Origin: Aphrocallistes beatrix
Lineage: Eukaryota; Porifera; Hexactinellida; Sceptrulophora; Aphrocallistidae
NCBI GenBank assembly: GCA_963281255.1
Contig: OY725489.1
Coordinates: forward strand, 5,456,523 to 5,520,522
Direction: 5' to 3'
DNA length: 64,000 bases
Part shown: positions 43,201-55,407 of the stretch, one piece after another
Layout: every line of letters begins with the position of its first letter
How positions within the stretch are numbered: the first letter of the stretch is position 1
Program-made: the position numbers and the translations under genes
Notes under the pieces: model-generated
Told to the model about the DNA's origin: nothing
What the model saw: the letters and a program-made list of their open reading frames with translations, nothing else
Databases searched by the model: none

Positions 43201-44089
43201 AGCAAATAAATATATAATTCATGTGTTTGATTTTAAAACAAAACAAGTACGTAGTATGTTAATATATAAGTAATATGGTTGCTTAAAATTAGTCTAACCA
43301 CAAATTCTCTACAGTGCCAACCTCGAACCATTTTGAAGAAATGCGATGTAGTATTAATGAAAAGGATCATTATATAATATACGAAGTTATATACCAGCAT
43401 AATCTAACCATTTTCAGAAAAATTCACTTAGCTCGTTTAACCAATCCATGTCCAGAAAAAAAGGTCTGCGCCATTGCCTTAGTATATTAGAATGCTATGG
43501 CTAGATTAATGGCACCTTGTCCAAAAGTTTTTCATGTGACTTCTTATCATCTAAATATTACATTAATTATTTGGATTCCTACAAGTATGGAATGTCAATC
43601 TGAAGGCACTCACATTTTGTGAGTAGACGTTGTTGTTGTTGACGATGTAGTTGAAGAACTAATCCAAAAAATTGTAACAATAGCTGCTGATATGAGAGAG
43701 GCCCAAGAAATATTATATCTGGGGAGGCCATGACTCACGTGTCTATACGTAGAACACGACGCCACTGCTTAGCATTTCCTTGGAGGCACAATTGTACATT
43801 ACAAAGAAATTAAACATTGTTGAAGGCTAATTGTATTAGAGTATTTTTTAACAGAATATAAAATAACCGGTTACAGAATGTTATAATCCTAAATCGATCA
43901 CGCTATCCTTATGATTTGAGGTACACTGATGCATTCCCTTGTACATACAACATTACACATTGAGATTTGACAAGTATTTATTTGTATTACATAAGGGGTT
44001 TAACAAGAGTTTCAAAGTTGCATATGTAGAGTATAAGTGTATTTCACTAACAACGAAATATTTCATACAAATACTTGGATCATTTCAAA
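43201..44089. other. AT-rich, no gene recognised
   Basis: No motif-bearing ORF, inverted repeat or tandem array seen apart from a short GTTGTT run at about 43630. Confidence 0.45.
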
Positions 44090-45818
44090 AGTACTGATCA
44101 CCCCCTCATTTTGATATTAAGCAATGACTGATTTGTTATTTAATTACATACAAGCGCGCTTCGCTTGCTTGCGCTGCGCGGCTGACGGACACTTCGTGTC
44201 CGCCGGAGGCTCCCTTCGGTCGCCTGGAGGTGACATTGGTTAATTAAACGGGATATATAATCTCTAAATATGTCCATCTTAGTTTTAAAATCGATATCAC
44301 TCGAAAAAACACCAAATTTGTCATTTATAAAATTTTGATGAGTGATGACGTCATAGCAAAGTGATGAGTCATCATTTTTTGATGATAGTCGCATCATATG
44401 TGAGACGTGTTAGTATACAGATTCTATTAAAATTTCAGCCTTCTATCTCCTATAATGGCTGAGTTATGCCCGAATAACTGTGTTGCTTAACTTTTAAAAA
44501 TGTGACAATGACGTCATAACTCCATGATGAGTCGACATTTTGGTCTGAGCTCAGAACTTACTGGAGCCATAGCCAAAAGACTCCCACTTGCCAAAGATCA
44601 GCTTTCCACGCCTTGCAGTTTCTTCAATCAATTCGTTACAGATATATATATATATATATACACAAACAAACAAACAAACAAACAAACAATAATCGAGTTT
44701 TAATAGTAAGGATTCTCGAAATAGTCTCCTTTGACGCGAATATACTCCTTTAGACGATCTAACTAGCAGCGAAATGTCTTTTTATACTCCGTCTGTGGGA
44801 TCGATTTCAGGTAATTATGATTGGCGAATCTGATCTCCATTCGACTAGTGAACTCCTTGCCAGAGAGATGACATTTCAGCTTGGAAAACAACCAGAAGTC
44901 ACAAGGACTTAGGTCAGGGGAATAGGGAGGGTGATTCAGTGTTTTCATCCCTATATCCTTGATGTATGCGGCGACTTGTTTAGTTTTATGGCTACTGGCA
45001 TTATCATGTAGAAGTTTTATTTCACGAGGACCAGTTCTCAGCCGACGACCTGGGTAGTGTTTACTGACTTCTGCGAGTAGATGAGTGCAATAAAAGTATC
45101 CAGTAACAATTTAGCGCTTCGGAACGCAAACTTGAGCAGCTGGGCCGTAGGTGTCAAATGCAATTGCGTATAATACCTCCTTGGCACGGAAATCTGGACA
45201 TGATTGTAGAATATTTTTTTAAAAACTTTCTGCCCCTCTGTTTCATCTGGGCCTCTGACAACAAATACGGCACCCATCGTGCGCTAACCTTCCTTACTTC
45301 GAGATCTTCCTTCAGAATGCGGTAAATACTTCCCGTTGAGATATCCGTATACTTAGAAATCTCTTCAATAGAGCAGCAAGGGTCATTTCGAAGAAATTCA
45401 CCAACCAACTCAATTTAGGGTTCACAGGTTGCAGATTTAGGCCTACCAGTCCGAGGCTTATCTTCAATGCTGTTTCTTCCCTCTCTGAATAGTTGAGTCC
45501 ATCTTCTAACAGTGGAATAAGTAAGTGCTTGATCTCCACAAACTTCCACGATATCATTGTGGATTTTCTTGTTCGAATCTTTTAGCAGTGAACGAGACTT
45601 GATATATGCCCTTTGATCTTGCTCAATATCTGACGATTTTGAAGCCATAAATGTATAGTAGCCAAAACTGACAAGATTGAAATGATGATTACAAGAAAAA
45701 TATCTATGTTATCTTAAAATTTCTTTTCGATATTAGGAGAGGATGGGTAATGCTATCTGGATTATACTAATGGGTGCATTGGATATACACTAGCTGTCAA
45801 AAATCAACAGTGATTAGC
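44090..45818 (-). mobile_element. mariner (DD34D), copy 2, interrupted by a HINE
   Basis: The minus-strand transposase starts at 45648, MASKSSDIEQDQRAYIKSRS, with RRWTQLFREGRNSIED, GRPKSATCEP then a stop, NDPCCSIEEISKYTDIS and CGFVVRGPDETEGQ-like frames. It finishes at MKTLNHPPYSPDLSPCDFWL (44763-44948), which holds the third Asp. The 3' end TCATTTCAAAAGTACTGATC lies at 44091. A HINE of 562 bp splits it close to that end. Several stops and frame changes. Less decayed than copy 1 in the N-terminal part. Confidence 0.88.
44151..44712 (-). mobile_element. HINE with ends proven by an empty site
   Basis: The mariner sequence reads ATTACATA on one side and TTCTCGAAATAG on the other; mariner copy 1 has these joined directly (complement AGAATATGTAAT at about 31980). 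Removing CAAGCGCGCTTC...TAGTAAGGA restores the site with no target duplication. Read on the minus strand the element is 5'-TCCTTACTA...GCGCTTG-3' inserted between A and T, as Helitrons do, though the last four bases are CTTG and not the common CTRR. It carries TGACGTCA at 44346 and 44509 and TGAGTCA at 44365. Confidence 0.95.
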
Positions 45819-45825
45819 ATTGGCG

Positions 45826-45960
45826 TCGTCACCCACCCGGGTACCCGGCAATGACCGGGCGGCCCAGAGGGAATACCGGTGACACCCAGTATAATGCCGG
45901 GTGCTTCCTGGTCTAATGCCGGGTGCTACCGGTAAAAAGCTGAGTGCTATCATGTCATTG
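45826..45960. repeat. GC-rich CCGG-based short repeats
   Basis: ATGCCGGGTGCT occurs twice, with several further CCGGGT/ACCGGT variants (CACCCGGGTACCCGG, GACCGGGCGGCC). It stands out against AT-rich flanks; origin unknown. It begins right at the 5' end of mariner copy 2. Confidence 0.6.
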
Positions 45961-46211
45961 GCTGTTACAATTTTGCCCATCCAGGATAGTTGCATAGGGA
46001 CGAATCGTAATATTTTTAATGATATAGTTTTATTAGACTCCCATTATTGGTTACTGTAACTCAAGTATGTATATATCCATTGATTTCACTAATAATCCAG
46101 CCAGCCTTCATTTTCTGTACTTATACAATAGGAATCTTTTTACAAATTAGCATGTCCTCTTCATAACGTACTTCAATAAAACCTACTGGATGATGGGCCA
46201 AAAATCAAGCA

Positions 46212-46370
46212 GCCATTGAAAAACAGCGTCTCTCGCAGATGCAAGCAGTGGCTGCATCCATGTATAGGGTTATTTCCCGATCTCAAATCGCTGACGATGT
46301 GGAGTCTCCACTGTCCGACACTGTGACCATCAGACTGGAGCAAGAGAATAGATGGCTTTGTAAGTTATGA
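46212..46370 (+). other. Short exon-like open stretch
   Basis: A plus-strand frame reads AAIEKQRLSQMQAVAASMY then RVISRSQIADDVESPLSDTV, charged and Gln/Met-rich, before a stop. It overlaps the 3' side of the LINE on the opposite strand. No family recognised. Confidence 0.2.
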
Positions 46371-47168
46371 GGAGAATTTTGAAGAGGATGCGATGTTTAA
46401 CAGGCAGCCAGTGAAGGTTAATAAGAAGAGGAGATGACGAAAAGGTACGAGAGACATTGCAGATAAGCCTGGCTGCACTGTTCTGGACTCACTGGAGTCG
46501 AGCTAAGAGGAATGAGGGGAAACCATACAAGAGACTGTTGCAATAATGAAGACGAGATGTGATAAGAGAATTAACAAGAGTTTCACAGACTTCCCTAGGG
46601 AGATACTTCCTAATACGCCGGATGTTATAGATGTAGTAGAAGCAGGAGGAGGCAACTTTGCTGACCTGAGTAGACAGATGGTATTGTCGAGCCAAGTTCC
46701 AAGATTCCGTACTTCTTTGGAAGAAGAGATTCTCGACTCACCAACAGAGATGCTATCAGTTTGAACCTTAGATAGTTGTTGAAGAGTCCCTATTATAAGG
46801 AACTGTCTTGGTGTCATTGATAAGCAACTTGTTGGTGAGGAGCCAGGAACGGATCGCGGAGATGCAAGATTGGATGGCGGAGAAAGCAGATTCTTCAGAA
46901 GAGATGGAACCGGGTTTAATAGAAAGATAGACCTGAGTATCGTCGGCATAGCAGTGCATGTCGGGGAGGTGGGACCTAATGAGGTCGAATATAGGACTAG
47001 TATAGAGACCAAAGAGAAGCGGACCAAGACAGGAACCCTGAGGAACTCCGTGTTGGACTGGGATATTGGAGGAATTAGAACTCTTAATCGAGACGAATTG
47101 AGTCCTACCAGAGAGGTAAGATTCAACTCTAGAGGTGGTTACATTCTTACCAACTCACCAGGGATCCC
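46330..47168 (-). pseudogene. LINE (L2/CR1-type) reverse transcriptase fragment
   Basis: The minus strand reads SYLSGRTQFVSI, VPQGSCLGPLLFGLYTSPI, MHCYADDTQVYLSI with the RT catalytic YADD, AIRSWLLTNKLLINDTKT, EVRNLGTWLD, YNIRRIRKYLP, LITSRLHYCNSLLYG, SAARLICN and INLHWLPVKHRILFKILL. These are RT motifs 3-7 and the thumb of L2/CR1-type non-LTR elements. Two frame changes (near KTVPYN and near LDNT) break it. The N-terminal RT and endonuclease are missing: it is 5' truncated at about 47168 against the Tigger element, as usual for LINE insertions. The 3' tail was not identified. Confidence 0.9.
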
Positions 47169-47189
47169 TGGATTATCCAGGGAAATGAC

Positions 47190-48890
47190 TCATTATCCAG
47201 GGAGCCTTAAATCTACCTCAATATTCATGCACTTTTCCAAGAGTTGCTCCTGATTTGGCTGGTTTTTGATGAACGTCATCAAGGTATGGAGGCTCTGGAT
47301 AGCTTCAGTAGATGAGGGGAGGCTGTTCTGTTCATCTTCTATATCTGAGTTTGGATCATCCTGGGATGCCAGAGTAAGGCTTGCATGCTCAATGGGTTGT
47401 ATGCTCAGAAGTTCTTCCTCCCAGTTGGATGAGTCAAGTTGGTGGAGCTGCATCGTGTCTTCTTCTATTGTGGTATAGTCTGTTGTATCAGTATAGATTT
47501 CAATTTCGGTATTTGCCAGATTGATCAATTCTTGCAACTCTGTATCCACCTCTTGCACATCCAGCAGGTCATCAGCTGAGAAATTCAAGGAAGGAAACCC
47601 AGATTTAATAAAACATTTCATGATTGTTTCACTGGTGATAATCCCCAGGCTTGGTGTATCCAATGAATGGCATCCATAATATTAACAACCTTGACTAGTT
47701 CTGTTGCTGTGGCACCACTGTCAATGTTGGTAAGGACCCGTTGCGGAAGTTTCTTTCTGTAGTGCACCTTCAAGTTGCAGATGATTCCTTGGTCAAGGGG
47801 TTGGAGGTGAGATGTATAGTTTGGAGGAAAAACTTTAACTTGACGTTAGTGAGTTTCACATGTAGGTGACTTGTAGCATTGTCCAAGAATAGCAACACTT
47901 TGGAGGCACATCTTTTTGTCGAAATCATTTAGCCACGGAGTGAACAGGACTGAATTCATCCAAGCTTTCTTGTTGGCCTGGTAATCCACAGGGAGTGACT
48001 TAGGATCAATGTTCTTGAAACAGCGCGGTCTAAGACTCTTCCTTATAACCATTGACTTACAATTGTCGGTCCCAGACATGTTGCAGCAATGCAAAACCGT
48101 GATACGTTCTTTCGAACCTTTGATGCCATGAGCTGTGTCATTCTTCTCCACATAATACTTTGTTGGCATAGATCTGAACAATACCCCGGTTTCATCACAG
48201 TTGTAGATATCATATAAGTTGTACTCTTTCACAATATCGTTCAGAGCCTGTTGCCAGCTTGCGACGGCACCCATGTCCACTCCAGCACTCTCTCCAGATA
48301 AAAAACGGAAACTTATCTGGTAGCGATTAGTGAAAGACTCCAGACATTCATTGGACCCCTTGAACTTTTCCAAGAAACTTAGCGACTTCTACGGCCTTTG
48401 TTTGGATAACAGGTCCACTGATCGGAATATTCCTAGCTCTAGCTGCTTGAATCCAGGCGAGTGTTTTTTCGTTGATTTCTTCAAACTTGCTATTTCTTGT
48501 CATCTGCTTTGATTTTGGGTTTACATTCAAGTCATGTGCATCTGTAATGTCTCTTTTCCTTTTCAAATTCTTGTTGACTGCACTCAAAGATATATTGTAC
48601 TTTCCAGATAATTTTCGTTGAAACATACCACTATCTGAGTCATTGATCAGAGCATATCTTTGTTCAAGTGTGAGCTGTGATTTACTAGTTTTAGAGGATT
48701 AGTTTTAGACGAAATTAGGATATGAATAATTTAACTGACGATGTATAGTATGAAATTATGAATGACCAGATTTGTCTGAAGATATAATGTATTGGAGCAA
48801 TTTGTTATGCTTTCAATGTTTAGATAAATTTTTCAGACACTTTTCAGAGGTGTTCACTTGTTAGTGGTGTTCACTTTTGGAGGTTTACTG
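47190..48890 (-). mobile_element. Tigger (pogo-type) element with broken transposase
   Basis: The right end CAGTAAACCTCCAAAAGTGA (complement at about 48872-48891) is next to TA. The minus-strand transposase: 48348-48626 FQRKLSGKYNISLSAVNKNL and WIQAARARNIPISGPVIQTKA (CENP-B-type helix-turn-helix); 47846-48373 YDIYNCDETGVLFRSMP with the first catalytic Asp; after a frame change FLDNATSHLH and FFPPNYTSHLQPLDQGII with the further acids; then 47193-47663, an acidic C-terminal tail (DTEIEIYTDTTDY). At least two frame changes. The left inverted end was not found; the LINE fragment starts there. Confidence 0.9.
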
Positions 48891-48903
48891 TATATATATA
48901 CAC

Positions 48904-48992
<89 letters not shown>
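48888..48992. repeat. (TA)n microsatellite
   Basis: About 100 bp of almost pure TA with one ACACG and one AATA interruption, right at the TA-flanked end of the Tigger element. Confidence 0.95.
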
Positions 48993-48993
<1 letters not shown>

Positions 48994-49289
48994 CAGTCTG
49001 TCACATAAAAATGAGAAAAATCTTTATTAGTATTCTACCATAATTAGCATCCATTAGAAGTACAGAAGCTTCAATACAAATGCATTTACTTAGCGATATA
49101 CTCTATTAGCTCTACTCAGAAACAAATTTAGCTATCCCACAATCGATTGATAATGACTAGTAAGACCACCTACATTATTTTTGATGACGTCATTCACTAT
49201 ATTTTCTTACTATATTTTCGTTTAAACTTTATTAGCTGATTGTGAACTCATTTCTATTAGTTATGGATCAGAAACAGATTCGTGAGGCT

Positions 49290-50072
49290 AGTCATGTCGA
49301 GGGATTATTGGTGGGTCCTGGCATTTAGCTACCCATTCTTTGTTAGCTTCCTTTGAAAAAGGCTCGCTATAACGCACCCAAGTCTCATCACCAGTCACGA
49401 TCTCGAATAGACTCCTGGAGTCGGTTCTATCGAAGAGTCAGAAAGCAACTTTCGAGCACATTGAACCCTCTTAGTTTTCTGGGCTTGTGTTAGTGCATGC
49501 GGGACCCACCGAGGTCAGATTTTCTTAAATTCCAAATTGTCATGCACAATGGTATGAGCGGTTCCCGTTGAGACCCCAACTGCATTAGCTATCTCCACCA
49601 ATGAAATATAAGGGTATTATTCAAGTAATTCGGAAACCTCGAGGACAAATTTGTCACTGGCGCCGGAAATCGGCCTCCCTACTCTGGGCTTATCTTCAAT
49701 CTACTCTCTTCCCTCACGAAAACGTCGGATCCAGTCAACTATCGTGGAATATGGAAGAGTTCTATAATTATAAACCTCCATCAAATCCTTGTGGATGTCG
49801 TTTGAAGAAACTTGGAGCAGTGTACGAATCTTTACATAGGCTCGTTGCTCAATTTTGATATCTGCACTGTCGGAAGCCATAATAAATGCAAGTATATAAA
49901 AATGGCAAACTAATAATAGCCATAGTAGAAAAACCAAAGCTCAGAATTGAAAAAGTAAAGTATCACTTGAAAGAGCATCGGTAAGGTTACATTAGATATG
50001 ATAACCCAATTCTGAATCAAATGGAACAACCAATATATATCGCAATAACGACTACTTATTGAACACCCGTAG
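49290..50072 (-). mobile_element. Third mariner, 3' half missing
   Basis: The right end CTACGGGTGTTCAATAAGTA (complement, at 50053-50072) is next to TA. The minus strand starts MASDSADIKIEQRAYVKIRT, then DWIRRFREGRE (stop), KPRVGRPISGA, VSTGTAHTIVH, RWVPHALT and VTGDETWVRYSEPF with the first catalytic Asp. It breaks off past EWVAKCQDPP at about 49290, so the second and third Asp are missing. Related to, but not the same family as, the copies at 30769 and 44090. A HINE 5' terminus remnant (ACATTAATCGAGTTTT) lies just outside at about 50085. Confidence 0.82.
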
Positions 50073-50104
50073 TATATAAATAAACATTAATCGAGTTTTT
50101 GCTG

Positions 50105-52331
50105 TACAAAAGAAGTTGGATAAGACGTATCCTCCGGGATGCAGAAAGAAGTACTAACTATCCGCAAAGAGAAATGAGTACGTGCTAAGCCGAATTAGGT
50201 ATTATATAAATCCCGTGTACTACTAGCCGAGTTCTACTGTATTAAATCTTATTTGAATGAAGTGATATTTTTTGAATGTCCAGTGTGCATACTAAATGGT
50301 ATGTGATCGAAAAGAATGGAAACTTTAGGAACATACTTGAAGGATGTGCTCGAAGTTCTTACTCTATTCCGAGAACCTGTCCAGGTTTTGAAATATTTGT
50401 GGAGCCAGTTTTGAAAGGTTTGGCTTACAACATATATCAAGAATAGAGATGTATAAGATGTTACGCGTGGGCAGGTAATGCAATTAAAAAATATTGAGAT
50501 ATGCCAAACAGTTTTGGATCGCATTTCTAGTTTTTGAGTTACAGCGTCTGAAAGTCGGTTTTTCCCGTTTTTCCGTAGCACATCTTAATGGTACGCACTA
50601 CTCCACTCTGTGATTTTTTTAAAAGACATTTTTGGATCAAATGCTTCGAAAATTTATTTAGCTATAGTCTATAAAATTAGCTATTACATAGAACCAAAAG
50701 AAAGTTAAAATAACCAAAATTGTTAATTTTATAGGGACATGAAACAAAATTGTCAAAAAACGGCGAAAAACCCCCGATTTTCTTTGGAAATCAGCAATAA
50801 AATCACAAATTTATAAGATATCGAAAATCGAGGGGTCCTACGCTCATCGCCTAATGATATGGAACAACTCCTGAAATTTTCAGACCTCTATCTCAAAGCA
50901 ATTTTGAGTTAAAATTTTTGAAAGACGTTCAATTTTGGAATTTTCAAGTCCCGAGATATAGGGATTTGAAGTTTTAACGTTAAGAACGATGTAAAATGAG
51001 CTATTAACGATAAATAAAAGCACCCATGGGCATTTAATCGCATGTATAATAATGAAATAGATGTATTCCAACAGATTTTGGTGAAAATAGCAAAATTATA
51101 CTGAAAATTCACAAATTACCTTGAAGCCAATAACCGAATATTTTGAACCAAAAATGAATATTTACCGAATATTTTGAACCAATTAGGGAATATAATTCAT
51201 ATTCCTAGCACTACAAAGTATAATTCATCGGTTTAGAATGAATAAAGAGCTTCTGAAAAGTATATTAGGAAGTTAGAGTGAGAGTCTACGACTTTTAGTT
51301 TTCAAGTTAGGTTTTCGAAAATGCTACGCCATCACGTGATAAAAATTTAAAACTTAGCATTCCATTCCATGTAGTACACTTATTATTTAAGAATCAGATA
51401 TATACCGTGCTTAAAAGTAAATTAGGAATTGAGAACTAAGAATTTGGGTGTATATTTCCCGAGATATGGAGGAATCTGTTTTTGGACCATAAATGGGGGC
51501 TTTGACCGAATTTTGGAGCTAAATGCTTTGAACTTCCAAAATAATCATGTTGAGCGCTTCAAAATTTCTGTATACATTGCTAGTGAATATTGCATTGTTT
51601 TTTGAGTATAATAGCTACTTTTGGGAACTTATTTCATGATAATATTCGCCATTTTCTAATATATTCAAAGTTCTCCATAGAATTTGTATTACAAATCGAT
51701 GATATGTCAAGAAATATTTACTTTTTGAGAAAGAGATGTTTGAGGAACCTATATATTATCATATATATCCTTTCATTTAAGATTATAATATATTATATAT
51801 CTTCAATAGTTTTTAAGCATTGACATCCAGCACTTTCGGGGCCATTGAGAGGTTTGATGTCCGAACTTTACGTACAATATACTATAACTTACCAACTAAT
51901 GGTCGGATCTGAACGAATTTTTTTTGAACTGTTCAGAATTCTTTTCTATACACAATAGCTAATATCACAACGGCCATTTCCCGAGCATTTAGGAATGCAG
52001 TCCCTCATAAAGATATTTTTGATTGGATTTTAAGTGCCGCTTTTTCTAAATTCATCTGTTTTATACTATTTAAATGGGTCAAAACCATTTTGAAGTTCAT
52101 ATAATTGAAAAAATATCAAATAAGTTAGAAAATAATTGATGAATGCGCCGCAAAACCACGAATAACTTTCGGATTTTTAGTACGACTGAGCTTTAGATGC
52201 TCAGTTCTAGAATATCAAAATAAATACCGTCCAACAAGTACGATTAGATGGTAGACTACTCAATAATCCGATGGAATTAACAATTAACAATAAATTTCAC
52301 CATTTTTTTTAATGTCAGGCGATGTTTTTCG
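50105..52331. other. AT-rich, no gene recognised
   Basis: Over 2 kb with only short motif-free ORFs on both strands. Several phrases (ACCGAATATTTTGAACCA, twice at about 51128 and 51163) repeat locally. Likely an old, unrecognisable element or intergenic DNA. Confidence 0.45.
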
Positions 52332-53557
52332 AGGGCGGTATCCTTAAGGTTGGCCTTTTCTATAATAGCTAACTTTTGACTTTTTCTACCGATTCATTTA
52401 ATTTTTTCAGTGCAGATTTGAATCGCAGAGTTATCTGCAAAAATGCATTAATAATTGAAATAATTGAAGAGACAAAATTTTTAAAAAAAAATTTGGTCAT
52501 TTTACAATTAAGAAATCGGAAACAATATGCTTACAATCCATTAGAAACTTTTCAAATTCATTCATAAATCGATGATCTAACTAATGAATAGACATAGTTT
52601 TGAAATTTTGAAAATTGATTAAAATTCACAACAAAACACCCGAGGAATTTTATTTTTAGTAATTTTGACACTATTTTTTTCTTAATTCTCTTTATATTTA
52701 TTTGTATTATCAAAATTCTGTCTGTTCATTATGTTCTACTCTTCGAGATCTATCAGAAACCGTTAAGTTTTCGTCCCTATGTTGAATTTACAAAAAGTTA
52801 TCACCTTTATAATTGCTGAAAAAAAGTCTGAGAAAATAGGATTTAGAAAATATTTATAGTATATGTTCCTCAATTTCCATTAGTTTTAACTGTTTTGGAA
52901 TATTAAATAACATGCAAATATCCTTATTCGACAACTTATAGCACTACTTAACTTCAAAATATGGTATATCAAATTTTTCTCCATCAAAAGTTGGAAAATG
53001 GTCATTGCTGACTTGCCACCCAAAAATAACCACATTCGATAGTGTCCACCGGAATTCGAGATTAATAACTTCTTCGAACCATGTCAGATCATCATTTTAA
53101 TACTAAATTCGTGCTCAGCACTAAATCTCCAGCAATTTGATGTATATATTGACCATATTTGGAGAAGTTTTTGGATGTCCGTGCATAGCAACGGCCAGAA
53201 ATTTTTTCACATTCCTGGCCGTTGTTAGGAACCCGCAGCCAAAGAATTTCTCCAAATATGTCCAATATATATATCAAATTGCTGGAAATTTAGTGCTGAG
53301 CACGAAATTAGCATTAAAATGATGATCTGACATGGTTCAAAGAAGTTATGGATATGAGACAAAATGTGTCCTTTTTAGGCGACACCAGGTGGTACAAGTG
53401 GCTCTAACCGGCGAAATATTAGCATTGAAATTCTAAAAATCAAAATTATTGTTTAGAACCCCTTTAGTTATCCTAAAATGGTTAAAAAGGACTTTTGGCA
53501 AATTTTAGATAAAAAACAAAATGCCCATAGGAAAGGCCAACCTTAAAGAATAACCTG
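52332..53557. mobile_element. Non-autonomous DNA transposon with nested palindrome
   Basis: Inverted ends TTAAGGTTGGCCTTTTCTAT (52344) and TTAAGGTTGGCCTTTCCTAT (complement, ending 53546) differ at one base. If the match is carried outward, the right end reads CAGGTTATTC before TA, a mariner-like terminus, so a Tc1/mariner MITE is likelier than a TTAA (piggyBac) element. It contains an internal palindrome at 53063-53351 and no supported ORF. Confidence 0.65.
53063..53351. repeat. Long palindrome (foldback)
   Basis: Arms of about 100 bp (CATGTCAGATCATCATTTTA, GTGCTCAGCACTAAAT) pair with few mismatches. The loop of about 75 bp itself holds a second hairpin, CAACGGCCAG...CTGGCCGTTG. A cruciform or hairpin RNA could form. 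Confidence 0.9.
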
Positions 53558-54603
53558 TATTCACGTATTTAATTTCCTTTTGATAATTGTTCATTCCACC
53601 AAATACTAAATAAAAATTTTCAATTTGTAGTAATTATTCGAGTATTTATTTGTGCGTAGTATAATATGTTTATATAAAAGGTATACTAGTATTTCATTTT
53701 TATCCAGTTTTCACCTTCACCTTCATCGAATAACTTTTACATTTAGACTAAATGAAACGATCAAGAATGATATCAAACATACTTTAGTATACTATTATCC
53801 ATGTCCGGCTTGTAGTGTTCTATGATGCTTTTGATGGTAGTTGGTGTCCAGCTAGGCAATACATATACCACACAAATGGCTAAAGAGGGCAGTTGTCAGT
53901 ATATCCAGGATACTTTATTATTTTTCTATTAATTGTTCTGTCATTGTGTATTAGGGTTTATATTAGGCACAACTTTAAGAATTTCAATTGGAATATAATA
54001 AATCAACATATTCTATTGAACTCTTTAATTTTAGGCCATTTAGTGTGGGATTATATAATTCTGCATTTAAAGAAAATGAGATTTTCATGTTCAAAACGGT
54101 ACTAGACAAAAATAAATTTAGCAAGATATGTGTTTTGTTTGGTGAATTTGATACCAAGTTAGTTGGATTTTATGTGCTTTTAGGTATGAAAACAACTGAT
54201 AAGACGGAGTGGCTGTGTTTTGTTTTGGATTGGTTCGATTGAGGGGATGGAAATTTGTTTTGACGGCAACTGAACTCTGAGAATGGGCCATTTTTGTGAT
54301 TTTTCTGAGTACCCCGTTTTTGAATATTAAATTGATCCCTCCTCTATGGAACTCTATTAATTCAGTTGTTCTATTTCTTTCCTTTACAAAATTTCAGTTA
54401 TATCTGTATGTAGACAAATGAGCCCTTTGAGCCGTCAGGACCTCTGGAGAACAGCATAAAATTATCCATGCTTGCCATCGAAACCCAACCTCTTGACATT
54501 TGCGCATAAAGCGGACTTTAGCTAGTATCAGTGAGTGATTAATGTGGAAATAAATCGTAATATATGTGCAATATGTGGTGAGTAATATATATATTACTTA
54601 TAA
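53558..54603. other. No gene recognised
   Basis: Overlapping ORFs at 53893-54242 (one reading GEFDTKLVGFYVLLGMKTTD) lack family motifs; one starts with a hydrophobic stretch. Phrases at 53800-53885 (GTCCGGCTTG, GTGTCCAGCTAG) faintly resemble the dispersed repeat at about 1560. Confidence 0.4.
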
Positions 54604-55407
54604 CAAGCTCGCTGGGCTTGCTTGCGCTGCGAGGCTAAACAAAAGTTGGCGAATAATTTCTCAAATGGGTCCGAAAATATAATATTCTATATCTACACTC
54701 CTGAAAACCCCGTGTCAACCGCTGAAAGCAAGTTTCTAGCATCTTTTTGAGATTTTTTACTTTATGTATCTAAGTAATATAAACAAAACAATATAGAGCT
54801 GAAAAAATATTTTTATAGGAAATAGAATCGTGTGATTCGTTTTATAAAAGTCTAATAATTTATTGGTTCTCAGTTCTCATTGGTTTATAAACGAATTTCA
54901 ATCATAAAAAGTCTTTTTGATTGTATGCATAAGTCACTACTGTTTGATCCTCAATATTTTTGCATTATTAAAGAAATGAATGTTATTGGTCAGCACAATT
55001 GTCACCTATCTTGGCGAGGTGTGAAGATTTCGCTTAGATCTTCGTCGAAATTAATCATAGACTCATTTTTATCTATCTGAGAGCCAAATTTAACATTTCT
55101 TGCATCTCCCAGTTTCTCAATCAATTCTGCACAAACAAAAGAAATATTAAAAACACATTGCGGTTTAATATATAGGATACTATTTAGTATGGAAAGTGTG
55201 TAAAATTTGTTTTCCACTTTTTTGCTGAAATGTGAAAATTTCGCTCAGATCTTAGAACAAGCGTAGTCATATCATTTGACAATAGACAAAATACTCCCAC
55301 TTGCCAAAAATCAGCTTTCTGGGCCTTACAGTTTCTTCAATCAATTCGTTACAGATATGTATATACATACATACTACATAAACATTAATCGAGTTTATTA
55401 GTAAGGA
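54604..55407 (-). mobile_element. HINE, minisatellite type, complete but old
   Basis: CAAGCTCGCTGGGCTTGCTT to ATTAATCGAGTTTATTAGTA then AGGA, 804 bp. One 140-bp-type unit, the GGTGTGAAGATTTCGC sub-repeat and TCTTCAATCAATTCG are present. The hairpin GGACAC...GTGTCC is missing, so this copy is more decayed than the others. Confidence 0.78.

Noticed and set aside
48858-49043. ORF of repeated Tyr-Ile
   Set aside because: Translation of the (TA)n microsatellite.
52344-53546. piggyBac element from TTAA at both ends
   Set aside because: Homology of the ends may extend beyond TTAA to a TA-flanked terminus and no piggyBac coding is present. Left as a probable Tc1/mariner MITE.
53893-54242. Overlapping 70- and 84-codon ORFs
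   Set aside because: No recognisable motif, and the two overlap in different frames. A real exon cannot be excluded but is unsupported.
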